Source: Bacteroidia bacterium | Lineage (GTDB): Bacteria > Bacteroidota > Bacteroidia > UKL13-3 | DNA length: 64,000 nucleotides | Direction: 5' to 3' | NCBI GenBank assembly: GCA_021740845.1 | Contig: JAIOYZ010000007.1 | Span: forward strand, 62,001-126,000 | Shown: one piece after another, positions 52,514-61,797 of the stretch | How the letters are laid out: every line of letters starts with the position of its first letter | Position numbering within the stretch: position 1 is the stretch's first letter | Notes under the pieces: generated by a model | Seen by the model: only the letters and a program-made list of their open reading frames with translations | The model's database searches: none | Told to the model about the DNA's origin: nothing | Translations under genes and position numbers: made by a program

Positions 52514-53347
52514 TTAATAAAAGTTTTTTCGATTGCCTTTATTCCAAATTTTTATGAGAATGAAGCCAAACAACATTCCTCCTAAATGGGCAAAATGAGC
52601 CACATTATCGCCAGGATTGCTTTGAATTCCTTGATATAATTCAAGGCCTCCATATAACATAACAAAATACTTTGCTTTTATTGGAAAAGGGAAAAACAGC
52701 AAGAGAAGTTGAGTATTTGGAAATAACATACCAAATCCTAATAACAAGCCAAAAACGGCACCACTTGCTCCAACTACTGGTATATTCAGTTTTTTTAACA
52801 GCAAGAATTCAGTTATTTGTTTAGCGCCGGCAACATAGTCGGGATTATTAGGATTGGCCTTCCATTCTGTTAAAAAATCTGCAACATGTAAATCATTTGC
52901 AAAAAATGCATCTTTTTGAATGATGCCAAAAAAAGTATCGTAATCTGGATTGGCAGCAAAAAGAGAAATATTGGCTTTTATTTGGTGGATTTCATAAGCA
53001 TTAACCCCTAAGTGAAGCAAAGCTGCGCCAAATGCGGTTACAAAATAGAAAATGAAAAAGCGCTTTGGCCCCCAATAATTTTCCAATGTTGAACCAAACA
53101 TCCAAAGGGAAAACATATTAAACAATAAATGCGTGAAACTCCCATGCATAAACACATGAGTAATGAATTGGTATGGCCTAAAAAATGTGCTTTCTGGGTA
53201 GTATAAACCCAAGTGCTGATTCATATCGTAAATGCCCCTACTATCTAATACAATATTGGCCAAAAAACAAAGACCATTAATGATTAATAAGTTTTTTACA
53301 ACAGGGGGGAAATTAGAAAAATTACTTGGCCTATGTTGTTGATACAT
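52514..53347 (-). CDS. Rhomboid family intramembrane serine protease
   Basis: 277 aa. HVFMHGSFTHLLFNMFSLWMFG is the conserved TM2 segment. The catalytic Ser195 is in VVGASGAVFG and His254 in NVAHFAHLGGMLFGF, with E-x-Y-W-G-P-K-R in loop 1. About 70 mostly soluble residues (120-188) separate TM3 from the serine helix, where classic rhomboids have a short loop. It cleaves transmembrane substrates inside the membrane; substrates unknown. Confidence 0.92.
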   Translation of the reverse strand: MYQQHRPSNFSNFPPVVKNLLIINGLCFLANIVLDSRGIYDMNQHLGLYYPESTFFRPYQFITHVFMHGSFTHLLFNMFSLWMFGSTLENYWGPKRFFIFYFVTAFGAALLHLGVNAYEIHQIKANISLFAANPDYDTFFGIIQKDAFFANDLHVADFLTEWKANPNNPDYVAGAKQITEFLLLKKLNIPVVGASGAVFGLLLGFGMLFPNTQLLLLFFPFPIKAKYFVMLYGGLELYQGIQSNPGDNVAHFAHLGGMLFGFILIKIWNKGNRKNFY

Positions 53348-53418
53348 GCAATCGATTTTTTGGCAAAATACATCTAATAATTAAAAGGAGCCGTATTCCT
53401 TATCTAATTTTTACCGCC

Positions 53419-55224
53419 TTAAAACATCTTTGAAATATCTTGCAAGGTTAGTTTACTAACACATGGCTTTCCATCTGGCGAAAATTGGGGGTCTGAACAA
53501 GCAAACAACTCATCTACCAACCTATTCATTTCCTCTGGTTTTAACCTTAAACCAGCTTTTATCGCGGCCTTTTTTGCCAAAGTCTTTGCAACATTTTTAT
53601 GCTTATTCATTTCATTTTGCTTGTTACTTTTATAGGTTTCTAAAATTTCGGAGAGAAGCTCTTGCTCGTTTTCTAAATGCAATTCTGCTGGTAAACCATT
53701 AATAACAAATGCATTCTTACCAAAAGCATTTATTGTAAATCCCAAAGCTCCCATTTCTGGTAAAATCTCCTCCATAATAACCTCATCGCCTGGCAATAAA
53801 TTTATCACCTTTGGAAACAATAATTGCTGGCTAGCAATATGGTTTTGATCTAAAGCTAACAAGTATTTTTCAAACAAAATTCTTTCGTGAGCGGCCTGTT
53901 GGTTTACAAGCATTAAACCACTTTTAATAGGAGTAACAATATATTGATTGTTCAATTGAAAAAACACGCGGGTGTCCTGAATTTCATCGTTCTTGGGCAA
54001 TACTAATTCGGGCTGAACCGATTGCAGTTGGGGATTTGGCGCCTGAAATAAAGTTTGCCAATTTTGAGCACTCTCTTTTCTTTGTTGTTGATACAAGTCC
54101 TTGAAACTCCCCCAGTCGTTTTTGCCAACAGTTGCGCCAGAATTTGAATAAGGCTTTACCTCATCAATGGAAGGTGGATTTAGTTGCAAATTTATAAATC
54201 TATTATCATCAAAATCTGTGTTTTGTGGAGCCTGTATATGTGTCCCTAAAGCCTTACGAACCACTGCTCTTAATATTTGGTAAACATTTCTATCGTCTTC
54301 AAATTTAACCTCCGTTTTTGTGGGGTGCACATTAATATCAATCTGTGAGGGATCAATACTAATTTGAATAACATATAATGGAAACTGCTCTTTACTAATT
54401 GTGCCTTCAAAGGCATTGTTTACAGCGTGGTTTAAATAATTGTCCTTAAAAAACCTTTTATTTACAAAGAAATATTGTTCTCCTCTTAATCGTTTGGCAA
54501 GTTCTGGTTTACCAATAAACCCTTTAACATTTATTATACTTGTTTGCTCGTCTAATTCAATTAAATCGCCCTCTTTCTTGTCGCTAAATACAGACAAAAC
54601 TCTATCCATAAGTGTTTCGCCAACATAGTCTAGTTCTAGCTCTTCATTATGATATAAGGAAAAGCGAATTTCGGGATTGCTCAAAGCCGCTCTATTAAAT
54701 TCTTCTACCAAATGCTTCCACTCAACAGGATTTGATTTAAGAAAGTTTCTACGTGCCGGAATATTATAAAACAAGTTTTTAACCGAAATGCTTGTCCCAA
54801 TAGGCGTTGCTGTAGGCTCTTGCTTTTTAACTTCAGAACCCTCAATCAAAATATGTGTTCCTAGCTCATCCTCATCCCTCCTAGATTTCATTTCCACTTG
54901 TGCAACAGAGGCAATACTAGCTAAAGCTTCACCCCTAAAACCCATAGTATTAATGCTAAAAATATCTTCTGTCATTCTTATCTTGGATGTTGCATGTCGC
55001 TCCCAGCACATTCTTGCATCCATCGCACTCATTCCTATACCGTTATCAATAACTTGGATCAGACCTTTACCTGCATCTTTTACATAAAGAATTATTTCTG
55101 TGCTAGCAGCATCTATTGCGTTATCAAGCAATTCTTTTACCACAGAAGACGGCCTTTGAATTACTTCGCCTGCTGCAATTTGACTGGCAACATGATCTGG
55201 TAAAAGTTTTATTATATCACTCAT
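53419..55224 (-). CDS. mutL: DNA mismatch repair protein MutL
   Basis: 601 aa. The GHKL ATPase N-terminus has IAAGEVIQRPSSVVKELLDNAIDA, IDNGIGM, RHATSKI and GFRGEALASIASV. The C-terminal dimerisation domain includes QQAAHERILFEKYL, and the tail region has ACSDPQFSPDGKPCVSKL. An endonuclease motif DQHAAxERxxYE-like is present as VNQQAAHERILFE. The metal-binding DMHAAxxRxxxE form is only partly kept, so nicking activity is uncertain. Divergent from the GH3-fusion gene. Confidence 0.95.
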   Translation of the reverse strand: MSDIIKLLPDHVASQIAAGEVIQRPSSVVKELLDNAIDAASTEIILYVKDAGKGLIQVIDNGIGMSAMDARMCWERHATSKIRMTEDIFSINTMGFRGEALASIASVAQVEMKSRRDEDELGTHILIEGSEVKKQEPTATPIGTSISVKNLFYNIPARRNFLKSNPVEWKHLVEEFNRAALSNPEIRFSLYHNEELELDYVGETLMDRVLSVFSDKKEGDLIELDEQTSIINVKGFIGKPELAKRLRGEQYFFVNKRFFKDNYLNHAVNNAFEGTISKEQFPLYVIQISIDPSQIDINVHPTKTEVKFEDDRNVYQILRAVVRKALGTHIQAPQNTDFDDNRFINLQLNPPSIDEVKPYSNSGATVGKNDWGSFKDLYQQQRKESAQNWQTLFQAPNPQLQSVQPELVLPKNDEIQDTRVFFQLNNQYIVTPIKSGLMLVNQQAAHERILFEKYLLALDQNHIASQQLLFPKVINLLPGDEVIMEEILPEMGALGFTINAFGKNAFVINGLPAELHLENEQELLSEILETYKSNKQNEMNKHKNVAKTLAKKAAIKAGLRLKPEEMNRLVDELFACSDPQFSPDGKPCVSKLTLQDISKMF

Positions 55225-55355
55225 TCTATTTACAAATCACTCTATTTTTAACCGGAATTTTCATACTGTGGAGAACTTTCAACTAGAACTAAGTGAATAA
55301 ATTAATCCCATAATGGGTGCTTATGTGCTTGTTATTGTGCTTTTTTGCAGTACTA

Positions 55356-58283
55356 ATGAATCGTAAAACCAAATCCATTTTTTTTGTGCTTTTTAGCCTC
55401 TTTTTCTCAAATAGTATTTGGGCTCAAAGCCACGCAATAAATTGGAAAAAAAACAATCCTTGGGTAGATTCAATTATGAATACCTTGAGCTTAGACGAAA
55501 AAATTGCTCAATTAATGACTGTTGCTGTTTGGACCCAACGTGATAGCAATTATTTGAAGGAAATTGAATTGCTGATTAGAGATTGTAAGATTGGTGGAAT
55601 AATGTTTATGAAAGGTACTCCTCATAAACAGGCCGTTTTGACAAACAGGTATCAAAAGATTTCGAAAGTTCCTTTATTAGTTAGTATTGACGGGGAGTGG
55701 GGTTTAAACATGCGTCTTGACAGCACGCCTGTTTTTCCTAGACAAATGATTTTAGGTGCTGCAGACAATGTGGAGTTAACAGAAGAAATGGGTTTAGAAA
55801 TCGCTAAACACTGTAAACGCCTCGGAATTCACGTAAACTTTGCTCCAGATATTGATGTAAATAATAATCCCGCAAACCCAGTAATAAACGATAGAAGCTT
55901 TGGCGAAAACAAATATGTAGTTGCTCGTCACGGAATAGCATATACAAAAGGTTTACAATCCATGCATGTTCTGGCTACGGCAAAACATTTTCCTGGCCAT
56001 GGAGATACAGAATCAGATTCACATCTAGCCCTTCCTATAATTAATGCAACAAGAAAACGACTTGATTCTTTGGAGTTATTTCCATTTAAAGAGTTAATTA
56101 AAAACGATGTTGGGGGAATAATGGTTGGCCACCTATTTGTTCCAGCAATAGACACAGGGAATAATATTGCAACTTCAATCTCCCCAATTGCTATAAAAAA
56201 ATTATTGCGCGACGAATTAAATTTTGAAGGATTAATTGTTTCGGATGGATTAAACATGAAGGGGGTTGCTAATTATGCTGCATCCGGTGAAGTTAGCGCA
56301 AAGGCATTAGCAGCTGGAAACGAGTTGTTGCTATTTGTTGAGGATGTTCCTCAAAGTATTTTTTGGATAAGAGAATACATGAATAAAGGGCTAATTTCAG
56401 AAACAGATGTAAATAATGCTTGTAGAAAAATATTAATAACAAAACAATGGGCTGGTTTGAACCAATATTCCCCCGTTGATTTGAAAAACCTAAACTCAGA
56501 TTTAAATTGCTGCTCAACGGATTTACTAATAAAAAAAGTAGTGAAGCAGGGAATAGTTGTTGCCAAAAACTTAGACAATTTAATTCCTCTAGAAGACCCT
56601 CAAAACTACAAAATTGCTAGCATTGCTGTAGGTAACAACCTCTTTACTGTTTTCCAACAAACATTGAACAATTACCTTAATGCAGACTTTTATTCAATAG
56701 ATAAGAATGAAAGTCAAATTGCTTTTGATTCTATGTTTTCTGTCCTACAGCATTATAGCCTAGTTATTATTAGCTTACAAAGTACAAGCAGATTTGTTAG
56801 TAAAAAACTGGGTCTAACAAATCTTGAAATAGATTTTATTAATCGATTACTATTAGATCGGAAGTGTATTTTAGTTAACCATGGAAATCCATATATACTC
56901 CAGCATTTTGCAAATGCAAGAAATGTTTTGCTCGCTTATGAAGACCTTCCTTTATATAATAACCTTGCAGCACAAGCCTTAATGGGTGCATATGGAACCA
57001 CCGGGAAAATGCCCGTTTCAGTCCAACCTTCGTTTCCTTTAGCATTCGGAATAAAAACCACCCCTATTCCAAGATTTGAATATGTAATTCCAGAAGAAGT
57101 AGGTATTGAAAGTACACCCCTAAATTATATCGACACTATTGTATTGGCGGGTATTAAAGATAAAGCCATGCCTGGATGCCAAATATTTGTAGCAAAAGAG
57201 GGAAAAGTAATTTATCAAAAATCATTTGGACGTTATACTTATGATTCAACCTCAGCTAAAGTAAAAGACTATAATTTATATGATCTAGCATCCTTAACCA
57301 AAGTGCTATCAACCACTTTAGCGATTATGAAGCTTTATGAGGATAAAGCAATTGGGCTAAACGACAAGTTAGGCATTTACTTGCCATTTCTTAGAGGTAC
57401 GGCAAAAGAAAAAATTACAATTAAAGAGGTCCTTTTACATCAGGCTGGATTCCCAGCATTTATTCCTTTTTATAAGAAGGCAATGGAAAAACCTCTACCA
57501 GACACCACTTGGTTTAGCCCTGTAAAAACAAATCGACATTCATTACAAATTGCAGATTCTATTTGGATTGATAAAATAATTGAGCAAGATATATTTAACA
57601 CCATCGCAATGACTGATATGAAAAGTAGTGGCGAATATTTATACAGTGATTTAGGCTTTGTTCTACTTAGAAAATTAGTTGAAAATGTTAGTAATCAAAC
57701 CTTCGATAACTTTATGCAAACCAATTTCTATAAACCCCTAAATCTTGGAAGTCTGTGTTTTACTCCATTATCCAAAGGGGTTTCTTTAAAAAATATTGCC
57801 CCAACAGAAAATGATTTAGAGTTTAGAAGACAAATAATTAGAGGTTATGTTCATGATCCAACAGCAGCGATGTTAGGAGGTATTAGTGGCCATGCGGGGC
57901 TATTTTCAAATGCAAATGATGTTGGTGTTATTATGCAAATGCTATTAAATGGTGGAACATATGGAAATGTAAGATTATTAAAAGAGTCTACCGTGGATTT
58001 GTTTACCAAAAGACAAAATAAAACGAACCGAAGAGGTTTGGGATTTGATAAGCCCGAAACCAATCCTTTAAAAGCAACGCCTTGCGGCAAATATTGTTCA
58101 CCATTAACATTTGGACATACTGGATTTACAGGAACATGTGCTTGGGCGGATCCCAAAACACAACTTGTTTATGTTTTTCTTTCAAATAGAGTCTATCCAA
58201 ATGCCGAAAACAATAAATTAGCACAAACAAATATTAGAACTCGCATTCAAGATTTGATATATGTGGCAACTAAAAAACATTAA
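55356..58283 (+). CDS. Bifunctional GH3 beta-N-acetylglucosaminidase-like / beta-lactamase-family serine hydrolase
   Basis: About 975 aa from ATG 55356. The signal peptide ends IWAQ. The N-terminal GH3 domain (about 30-370) has FAPDIDVNNNPANPVI, the NagZ-type KHFPGHGDTESDSHLALP and nucleophile Asp297 in GLIVSDGLNMKG. A GH3 C-terminal alpha/beta segment follows (to about 560). The last ~380 residues are a class C beta-lactamase/PBP-type hydrolase: SLTK (Ser646, S-x-x-K), YSD (Y-x-N variant) and HTG (K-T-G equivalent). Such fusions are known in Bacteroidota and likely act on peptidoglycan fragments. The upstream -7-like box (CTTTTTTG, ending 55347) leaves almost no leader. Confidence 0.92.
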   Translation: MNRKTKSIFFVLFSLFFSNSIWAQSHAINWKKNNPWVDSIMNTLSLDEKIAQLMTVAVWTQRDSNYLKEIELLIRDCKIGGIMFMKGTPHKQAVLTNRYQKISKVPLLVSIDGEWGLNMRLDSTPVFPRQMILGAADNVELTEEMGLEIAKHCKRLGIHVNFAPDIDVNNNPANPVINDRSFGENKYVVARHGIAYTKGLQSMHVLATAKHFPGHGDTESDSHLALPIINATRKRLDSLELFPFKELIKNDVGGIMVGHLFVPAIDTGNNIATSISPIAIKKLLRDELNFEGLIVSDGLNMKGVANYAASGEVSAKALAAGNELLLFVEDVPQSIFWIREYMNKGLISETDVNNACRKILITKQWAGLNQYSPVDLKNLNSDLNCCSTDLLIKKVVKQGIVVAKNLDNLIPLEDPQNYKIASIAVGNNLFTVFQQTLNNYLNADFYSIDKNESQIAFDSMFSVLQHYSLVIISLQSTSRFVSKKLGLTNLEIDFINRLLLDRKCILVNHGNPYILQHFANARNVLLAYEDLPLYNNLAAQALMGAYGTTGKMPVSVQPSFPLAFGIKTTPIPRFEYVIPEEVGIESTPLNYIDTIVLAGIKDKAMPGCQIFVAKEGKVIYQKSFGRYTYDSTSAKVKDYNLYDLASLTKVLSTTLAIMKLYEDKAIGLNDKLGIYLPFLRGTAKEKITIKEVLLHQAGFPAFIPFYKKAMEKPLPDTTWFSPVKTNRHSLQIADSIWIDKIIEQDIFNTIAMTDMKSSGEYLYSDLGFVLLRKLVENVSNQTFDNFMQTNFYKPLNLGSLCFTPLSKGVSLKNIAPTENDLEFRRQIIRGYVHDPTAAMLGGISGHAGLFSNANDVGVIMQMLLNGGTYGNVRLLKESTVDLFTKRQNKTNRRGLGFDKPETNPLKATPCGKYCSPLTFGHTGFTGTCAWADPKTQLVYVFLSNRVYPNAENNKLAQTNIRTRIQDLIYVATKKH
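56454..56463 (+). repeat. GGTTTGAACC motif copy
   Basis: Exact copy in the GH3-fusion gene, read as Gly-Leu-Asn-Gln. Confidence 0.8.
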
Positions 58284-58349
58284 CTAAGCATAATCGTCAA
58301 CTATTTATTGCAAAAAGTACAATTATTATTCATTCTAAAATGATTTTAC

Positions 58350-58379
58350 TTGGAAATGAACAAACTATGCTTACATTTG
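58350..58379 (+). promoter_or_regulatory. Promoter of the RRM protein gene
   Basis: -33 TTG at 58350-58352 and -7 TACATTTG at 58372-58379, with a 19-base spacer. The leader is about 16 bases. Confidence 0.7.
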
Positions 58380-58401
58380 ATGTTCTTATTTTATTTCATT
58401 C

Positions 58402-58710
58402 ATGAATATCTACATCGGAAATTTAAACTGGAGCACAACTGAAGATGAGTTGCGCGGCCTGTTTTCACAATTCGGCGAAGTGGCTTCAGTTAACATAGTT
58501 AACGACAAGTTTACAGGCCGTAGCAAAGGATTTGGTTTTGTTGAAATGTCAGATAACACTGGCGCACAAAACGCAATTAACTCTCTAAACGGTCAGTCTT
58601 TCAAAGACAGAAACATTACCGTTAACGAAGCTCGTCCACGCGAAGAAAGACCTAATCGCGAAAGAAGGTCTTTTAACAACAACGACAGAGGAGACAGAAG
58701 ATCTTATTAA
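58402..58710 (+). CDS. RRM-type RNA-binding protein, 102 aa
   Basis: A single RNA recognition motif fills residues 1-78: RNP2 IYIGNL at the start and RNP1 KGFGFVEM in the middle, with the aromatic residues that stack on RNA. An Arg/Glu/Asn-rich disordered tail follows (EERPNRERRSFNNNDRGDRR). Small RRM proteins of this type are widespread in Bacteroidota and cyanobacteria and have been linked to cold response or global post-transcriptional control. Its codon choice is more C/G-ending than its neighbours, consistent with high expression. Confidence 0.93.
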   Translation: MNIYIGNLNWSTTEDELRGLFSQFGEVASVNIVNDKFTGRSKGFGFVEMSDNTGAQNAINSLNGQSFKDRNITVNEARPREERPNRERRSFNNNDRGDRRSY

Positions 58711-58732
58711 TAATAGTTACTAAGAGCTCTTA

Positions 58733-58768
58733 AAAAAAGCCGTTCCAAGTAATTGGAGCGGCTTTTTT
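58733..58768 (+). terminator. Terminator after the RRM gene
   Basis: AAAAAAGCCGTTCCA / TGGAGCGGCTTTTTT: 15-bp stem with one mismatch or wobble and a 6-base loop. It is bidirectional in form and lies between convergent genes. Confidence 0.92.
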
Positions 58769-58787
58769 ATTTTAATGCTATCCCTAT

Positions 58788-60020
58788 TTAATCTCTGGCT
58801 TTGATTTTCTTCTTTTGTGCCGGAGTCATTTTATTAATTTTTTGATAATATCCAACCTTGCTTCCCTCAACCCATATTATCAATTTCTGGCCGTATTTCA
58901 AGCCATTATTTCTAAGTTTATTCCACGATTTTATTTCTGAGATATTAACATCAAACCAATCGGCAACATCACCTAAGTTATCTCCCTTTTTTACAACATA
59001 AATTATCTTCTTTTTACTGAATTTTTGGTTAGGTGGCGTTTTTACACCAATAACACTATCAATGGTATTTTCATTAAGCTTTTGAATAGGGTCTGCCTCT
59101 ATTTCACTCGAATTAATTGGTCTGTATACCGAATCTTTTAAAAGAATAAAGTTTTTTGACCTGCTTTTTGGAACACGAACAAAATACCCTTCTATGTTAA
59201 ATGGTATTATGTCTTTTCTAAACACAGGATTTAATTCTCTAAGGTCCTCAACACTAACTGTAGTTACAGATGAAATTTGCTGAAACGAAAGCCATTTATT
59301 AACTAAAATACTATCTGTTTCAGTTTCAAATTTTGGTTCGGCAGTAGATATTCCATGCTCTTTATAAAAGTTCATAATATATGCCGTAGCAACCACTTGG
59401 GGGTAAAGATCCTTACAAAATGACGGCATATGAGGATATATGTCCCAAAAATAAAGACTATTATTACTCATGTGAATGCACTTGTTTAAGGTTACTGGGG
59501 AACAACCATAACTTGCAATCGCTAAAGGCCAGCTTTTATAAATACTAAACAAGTCCTTAAAATGTTGAGCCGCAACAGCACTTGATTTACCTGGATCTCT
59601 TCTTTCGTCTACATAGGTATTAACTTTGAGCTTATACATTTTGCTAACAGGATAAGCCATCATCCAAATTCCACTAGCACCAGAACTATTTACAGCAGAT
59701 GGATCTAAACCAGAAACCGTGGCGGCTAAATATTTTAACTCGGTGGGTAATCCTTTTGCTTTAAGATTCCTTTCGAGCATTGGAAAATAATATTTACTTC
59801 TACCAATTAAGGCCCTAGTTTTTTCAGGGTTTTGTATATAATCCTCTATAAAGCCCCTTACGGCAGGATTATAGGTTAATTCCAAAGGACTTTTTAGAGT
59901 AGCTAATCTGGCTTGATAAATTTCATCAACACCTGCATTTACCTGATTAATAAAACCAAGAAAAATCACCAATAAACATAAACGAAAATTTTTCACCGCC
60001 ATACCTCGCAAAATAAACAT
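58788..60020 (-). CDS. Lytic-transglycosylase-like protein with LysM domain; catalytic Glu apparently lost
   Basis: 410 aa (ATG 60020; ATG 60002 is also possible), with signal peptide ending VNAG. Residues about 85-200 align with MltD-type SLT domains: KGLPTELKYLAATVSGLDPS, SSGASGIWMMAYPVSKMYKL, NTYVDERRDPGKSSAVAAQH, WPLAIASYGCSPVTLNK. In active relatives the first segment reads V-I-E-S-A-L-N-P, with Glu as the only catalytic acid; here it is T-V-S-G-L-D-P (Val102). The AYNxGPG segment is also altered, to SYGCSPV. A LysM domain (VVKKGDNLGDVADWF to LIIWV) follows. It probably binds peptidoglycan without cleaving it. Confidence 0.85.
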   Translation of the reverse strand: MFILRGMAVKNFRLCLLVIFLGFINQVNAGVDEIYQARLATLKSPLELTYNPAVRGFIEDYIQNPEKTRALIGRSKYYFPMLERNLKAKGLPTELKYLAATVSGLDPSAVNSSGASGIWMMAYPVSKMYKLKVNTYVDERRDPGKSSAVAAQHFKDLFSIYKSWPLAIASYGCSPVTLNKCIHMSNNSLYFWDIYPHMPSFCKDLYPQVVATAYIMNFYKEHGISTAEPKFETETDSILVNKWLSFQQISSVTTVSVEDLRELNPVFRKDIIPFNIEGYFVRVPKSRSKNFILLKDSVYRPINSSEIEADPIQKLNENTIDSVIGVKTPPNQKFSKKKIIYVVKKGDNLGDVADWFDVNISEIKSWNKLRNNGLKYGQKLIIWVEGSKVGYYQKINKMTPAQKKKIKARD

Positions 60021-60078
60021 CCAACTCCACTTGCAGCTAGAAAGTAATTAAGATTTTAACACTAAAAATTAGGGTTTG

Positions 60079-60088
60079 GGTTCAAACC
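60079..60088 (-). repeat. GGTTTGAACC motif copy (intergenic)
   Basis: Exact copy 7 bases after the gatA stop. Minus-strand flanks are TGTTCC / CAAACC. Confidence 0.8.
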
Positions 60089-60095
60089 GGAACAC

Positions 60096-61508
60096 CTAAA
60101 AAAGGCTTTTTGCTAAAGATAATAATTTAGCATCTTCGCCCGAATTTGCCATAATTTGAAAACCTATTGGCATACCATTGCTGTCAACCCCATTTGGTAT
60201 GGTTAACGCCGGAACTCCAGCAATATTTGCATGGACCGTAAAAATATCTGCTAAATACATAGCAATTGGGTTGTCTGATTTTTCACCAATTTTAAAGGCT
60301 GTTGTTGGAGAAGTTGGTGATAAAATAAAATCATAGCTTTCAAAAATACTTGCTGTTCTATCTTGTACTAATCTTCTCACCTTTTGGGCCTTACTATAAT
60401 AAGCATCATAGTAACCAGCAGATAACACAAATGTTCCCAGCATAATCCTTCTTTTTACTTCTGGGCCAAAACCTTCGGATCTCGAATTTTTAATTGTCGT
60501 TTCTAAATCAACTGCCGAATTGCTTCTAAAACCATAGTGCATTCCTGCAAAACGAGATAAATTTGAGGATGCCTCTGCAGTTGTTAATGTATAATAAACC
60601 GGTATCAGCGAAGGCAATAAGTCAAAGCTAATTGGCTCTACCATATGGCCTTCTGATTTTAATTTTTCTATGAGTTTTTCGGTTGCTTCCTTTACTGCAG
60701 ATTCAACACCATCGGCTTCTAAGGTTTCTTTAATATAAGCGAATTTGTGCTTTTTATTCTCTAACAAAAATTCTGAAAAAGATTCTGATTTAACCTGCGA
60801 AGCGGTTGCATCGTAATCATCAGGCCCTGCAATCACATCCATTAATAGTTGCATATCTTCGATGGATTGGGTAATTGGTCCTATAATATCAAAGGAAGAG
60901 GCATATGCAATTAAGCCCCATCTGGAGATTTTTCCATAAGTAGGCTTAAATCCGTATAATCCGCAGAATGAAGCGGGTTGTCTGATACTCCCACCGGTAT
61001 CACTACCAAGACTTGCTAAGCACATTCCGGCTTGAACCGAAACCGCAGCCCCACCAGATGAACCTCCAGAAACCCTTGTAGAATCTGCAAAATTTAAAAC
61101 AGGGCCGAATGCTGAATTTTCATTTGAGGCTCCCATCGCAAATTCATCACAATTTAACCTGCCTATTATAATGGCATCTTGTTCCAATAATCTTTCAACA
61201 ACTGTTGATGAATATTCAGATACAAATCCATCTAAAATTTTTGAAGAAGCTGATACCCTATGGTCTTTGTAACAAATATTGTCTTTAATTCCAATTACCA
61301 TTCCAGCTAATTTACCTGCGTTTCCTGCTGATAATTTACTTTCAACCTCAATAGCTCGAATTTTAGCTTCCTCAGAAAACACTTCCAAAAAAGCATTCAA
61401 ATGCGTGTTTTCTTCAATGGTTTTCAGGTACTGACCAACTAATTCAGGCAAAGTAAGTTTGCCTGAAAATAAATCAGATTGAATATCCTTTAATTTTTGA
61501 TAGATCAT
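60096..61508 (-). CDS. gatA: Asp-tRNA(Asn)/Glu-tRNA(Gln) amidotransferase subunit A
   Basis: Glutaminase subunit of GatCAB, which converts misacylated Glu-tRNA(Gln) or Asp-tRNA(Asn). 470 aa. The amidase-signature triad is visible: Lys75 in GIKDNI, cis-Ser150 in GGSSGG and nucleophile Ser174 in GSDTGGSIRQP. The C-terminal IPNGVDSNGMPIGFQIMA is typical of GatA. gatB and gatC are not adjacent. tatA lies 17 bp upstream on the same strand, so the two probably share a transcript. Confidence 0.95.
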   Translation of the reverse strand: MIYQKLKDIQSDLFSGKLTLPELVGQYLKTIEENTHLNAFLEVFSEEAKIRAIEVESKLSAGNAGKLAGMVIGIKDNICYKDHRVSASSKILDGFVSEYSSTVVERLLEQDAIIIGRLNCDEFAMGASNENSAFGPVLNFADSTRVSGGSSGGAAVSVQAGMCLASLGSDTGGSIRQPASFCGLYGFKPTYGKISRWGLIAYASSFDIIGPITQSIEDMQLLMDVIAGPDDYDATASQVKSESFSEFLLENKKHKFAYIKETLEADGVESAVKEATEKLIEKLKSEGHMVEPISFDLLPSLIPVYYTLTTAEASSNLSRFAGMHYGFRSNSAVDLETTIKNSRSEGFGPEVKRRIMLGTFVLSAGYYDAYYSKAQKVRRLVQDRTASIFESYDFILSPTSPTTAFKIGEKSDNPIAMYLADIFTVHANIAGVPALTIPNGVDSNGMPIGFQIMANSGEDAKLLSLAKSLF

Positions 61509-61525
61509 TAACTAAACAGCAGAAA

Positions 61526-61735
61526 TTATTTGGTTTCTTGATCCTTAGACTTCATTCCTTCTTCTATTTGGTCTTTAACATTCTTCTTAGCGTCGTTAAA
61601 TTCACGAACACCTTGACCAATTCCTCTCATTAATTCTGGAATTTTTTTTCCTCCAAAAAGAAACACTATAGCCAATAATATTATAAGCCATTCTCCACCG
61701 CCTAGGTTGCCGATAAATAACAAGGTAAAGTTCAT
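61526..61735 (-). CDS. tatA: Twin-arginine translocase subunit TatA/E
   Basis: 69 aa. One N-terminal transmembrane helix (EWLIILLAIVFLFGGKKIPEL) carries the conserved FGxxKxPEL hinge. An amphipathic helix (MRGIGQGVREFNDAKK) and a charged tail follow. TatA polymerises to form the Tat pathway pore. Starts 62 bp after the pseudouridine synthase gene and precedes gatA. Confidence 0.95.
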   Translation of the reverse strand: MNFTLLFIGNLGGGEWLIILLAIVFLFGGKKIPELMRGIGQGVREFNDAKKNVKDQIEEGMKSKDQETK

Positions 61736-61797
61736 TTTAGTATGATTATTTGTTGCGAAATTAGTTTATTTTTTTTGTTTTGGGTTGTTGAAGAAAT

